This document shows positions 62,860-64,000 of a DNA stretch of 64,000 bases, piece after piece. The position numbers and the translations under genes are program-made. The notes beneath the pieces are model-generated. The model saw only the letters and a list, made by a program, of their open reading frames with translations. It ran no database searches and was not told the DNA's origin. The stretch's first letter is position 1. Every line of letters starts with the position of its first letter. The stretch lies in assembly GCF_003003235.1 (NCBI RefSeq), contig NZ_PVUE01000017.1:47647-111646 (forward strand), in the 5' to 3' direction. The DNA is from Antricoccus suffuscus. GTDB taxonomy: Bacteria > Actinomycetota > Actinomycetes > Mycobacteriales > Antricoccaceae.

Positions 62860-63885
62860 TTACTGCTTGTCCACCGGATGACTGCTGATGACGATCTTGC
62901 CGATCGTTCGGCCGGTCTCGATGCGACGGTGCGCCTCGCGAAGCGTCTGCGCGTTCATCGGACCGAGCGTCGCGGTGAGAGTGCCACGAATCGATCCGGA
63001 GTCGATGAGGTCGGCCACCCGGTCAAGGAGGTTATGCTGCTCGATCATGTCCGGCGTGCCGAAGATCGGCCGGGTGAACATTGACTCCCAATGCCACGAG
63101 ATCGCTTTTCCTTTCAGAAGCATGATGTCAAGGTCGGGTGCCTCGTCGATCGCGACGATGTGACCGAACGGCTTCACCACACGCGCGAACGTCTGCATCA
63201 GCCCGGGGCTCTGTGGGGTAAGGACGTATTCGATGCCATCCGGCACGATCTGCCGAAGCTGCTTCGCCAGATCGCCTGAATGATCGACGACATGGTCCGC
63301 TCCGAGCTGCCGCACCCACTCACGCGATTCGGGGCGCGATGCGGTCGCGATCACGGTGAGCTTGGTAAGCGCCTTGACCAGTTGAATCGCCATCGACCCG
63401 ACACCGCCCGCGCCGCCCAGCACCAGAATGGTCCCGGTCTCGTCGGCCGTGACCCCGAGGCGGTCGAAGAGGCATTCCCACGCGGTGATCGCGGTCAACG
63501 GTATGGCGGCGGCCTGAGCATGTGTCAGGTTGGCCGGTTTACGACCGACGATGCGTTCGTCGACCACGTGCACGGCGCTATTAGTGCCGGGACGGTCGAC
63601 GCTGCCCGCGTAGTAGACCTGGTCACCGGGCGCAAACAACGTGACCTCAGAACCGACCTCGAGCACGACGCCCGACGCGTCGTATCCGAGCACGCGGCCC
63701 TCGGGCGGCGGCTCGACCCGCGTGCGCTGCTTCACATCGACCGGGTTGACCGAGACGGCCTCGACCTGCACCAGCAAATCGCGCGGACGCGGTTCGGGCC
63801 GGGCGATCTCGACGTCGACCAGCGACGCCGGATCATCAGTGGACAGGCATTCGCGATAGACAACGGCGGAAACTGTCTGTGTCAT
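62860..63885 (-). CDS. zinc-free quinone oxidoreductase-like MDR family protein
   Basis: A 341-residue medium-chain dehydrogenase. Features are VSVNPVDVKQR near residue 45, GYDASGVVLEVGSEVTLFAPGD, the helix AQAAAIPLTAITAWECLFDRL and the NADPH-binding loop LVLGGAGGVGSMAIQLVKAL. Neither the catalytic nor the structural zinc cysteines are present, so it is a QOR/zeta-crystallin relative of the YhdH/zinc-type-like subgroup. The start at 63885 (MTQTVSAVVYREC) fits the family. It lies 29 bases upstream of the SnoaL-like gene on the same strand. Confidence 0.88.
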   Translation of the reverse strand: MTQTVSAVVYRECLSTDDPASLVDVEIARPEPRPRDLLVQVEAVSVNPVDVKQRTRVEPPPEGRVLGYDASGVVLEVGSEVTLFAPGDQVYYAGSVDRPGTNSAVHVVDERIVGRKPANLTHAQAAAIPLTAITAWECLFDRLGVTADETGTILVLGGAGGVGSMAIQLVKALTKLTVIATASRPESREWVRQLGADHVVDHSGDLAKQLRQIVPDGIEYVLTPQSPGLMQTFARVVKPFGHIVAIDEAPDLDIMLLKGKAISWHWESMFTRPIFGTPDMIEQHNLLDRVADLIDSGSIRGTLTATLGPMNAQTLREAHRRIETGRTIGKIVISSHPVDKQ

Positions 63886-63910
63886 CGTTGACTCCGGCCT
63901 CTCTGTGTGC

Positions 63911-63957
63911 TGTCTAGGTTGATGGGGGACACCGGTGTCTAGGTAGATATGGGACAC
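63911..63957. repeat. two degenerate direct repeats at the window edge, possible IS remnant
   Basis: Units at 63911-63932 and 63936-63957 match at 19 of 22 positions, both beginning TGTCTAGGT and ending GGGACAC, with a 3-base spacer. Each unit also has short inverted ends (GTGTC/GACAC). Such repeats resemble insertion-sequence termini. Just beyond, a minus-strand frame ends SRLIAA then TGA near 63979, as a transposase might, but the window stops there. Confidence 0.4.
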
Positions 63958-64000
63958 GGTAACTGATGTAGTCGGCGGGTCAAGCGGCGATCAGCCGTGA

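Noticed and set aside
1..64000. Very frequent GTACGCC/GGCGTAC words throughout
   Set aside because: They fall mainly inside genes as Thr-Tyr-Ala or Gly-Val codons, so they look like codon preference or a genome-wide skewed word. A word-count against a background model would be needed to claim more.

Overview
The window is a 64 kb chromosomal stretch from a high-GC actinobacterium. Four things point there: paired clpP1/clpP2 genes under trigger factor and ClpX; a CPWC thioredoxin-fold protein of the mycothiol-dependent nitroreductase type; a trHbO-type truncated haemoglobin; and a gene order that, from memory, largely follows the Mycobacterium tuberculosis clpX-clpP2-clpP1-tig / nei-rpiB-Rv2466c-pepN / glbO-aglA / Rv2474c-Rv2475c-Rv2477c region, with insertions between the blocks. 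DUF222-HNH (13E12-type) genes and an Eis-type acetyltransferase fit the same phylum. The genus cannot be fixed from sequence alone.

Layout. 1-3.5 kb: the end of a DinB/DUF664 protein, an alpha/beta hydrolase, a PhoD-like phosphatase and a decayed gene remnant. 3.5-7.9 kb: clpX, clpP2, clpP1 and tig, all on the minus strand (protein quality control). 8.1-10.7 kb: a dienelactone hydrolase, a Y-family polymerase with an unusual steric-gate residue, and a HEAT-repeat DNA alkylation repair protein. 10.8-11.1 kb: tRNA-Pro and tRNA-Gly. 11.2-16.6 kb: a membrane protein, a type II NADH dehydrogenase-like flavoprotein, an Eis-type acetyltransferase and a frameshifted DUF222-HNH gene preceded by 22-bp-spaced repeats. 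16.6-26 kb: nei, rpiB, an aminoglycoside-phosphotransferase-like kinase, the mycothiol-linked DsbA-fold protein, a sulfatase divergent from a TetR regulator with an operator-like palindrome, pepN, DUF5130 and a probable cytochrome aa3 accessory subunit (CtaJ-like). 26-34 kb: an amidase, kynureninase, a degenerate AAA+/winged-helix protein, an MscS channel overlapping glbO, a membrane protein and an alpha-glucosidase. 34-38.7 kb: an enoyl-CoA hydratase, an operon of three hotdog thioesterases plus a Rv2474c-like protein that appears to use an ATT start, and ettA. 38.9-43.6 kb: a flippase, an ACP/KAS II pair, tRNA-Arg and an orphan amino-acid-type binding lipoprotein. 43.7-54 kb: an SDR gene stub, a fused beta-oxidation enzyme, three MFS transporters (two a tandem DHA2 pair), a universal stress protein with a basic tail, an SDR, a GNAT and a TetR regulator. 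54-64 kb: an exported protein, a HerA-like ATPase, orn, tRNA-His, a hydroxyacid dehydrogenase, a membrane-anchored glutamate-synthase-like flavoprotein, a PoxB-type enzyme, an NTF2-like protein and a quinone-oxidoreductase-like protein next to a degenerate repeat pair at the window edge.

Most of the window is housekeeping and catabolic genes rather than a mobile island. I see no CRISPR array, no prophage and no intact transposase. No intergenic gap exceeds 300 bases; the largest, 1501-1787, holds the gene remnant. The most unusual items are the AAA+-like protein lacking the Walker A lysine with a nested palindrome at its start, the non-aromatic steric gate in the Y-family polymerase, the membrane-anchored GltB-like/PoxB pair, the ATT start, and several decaying genes.
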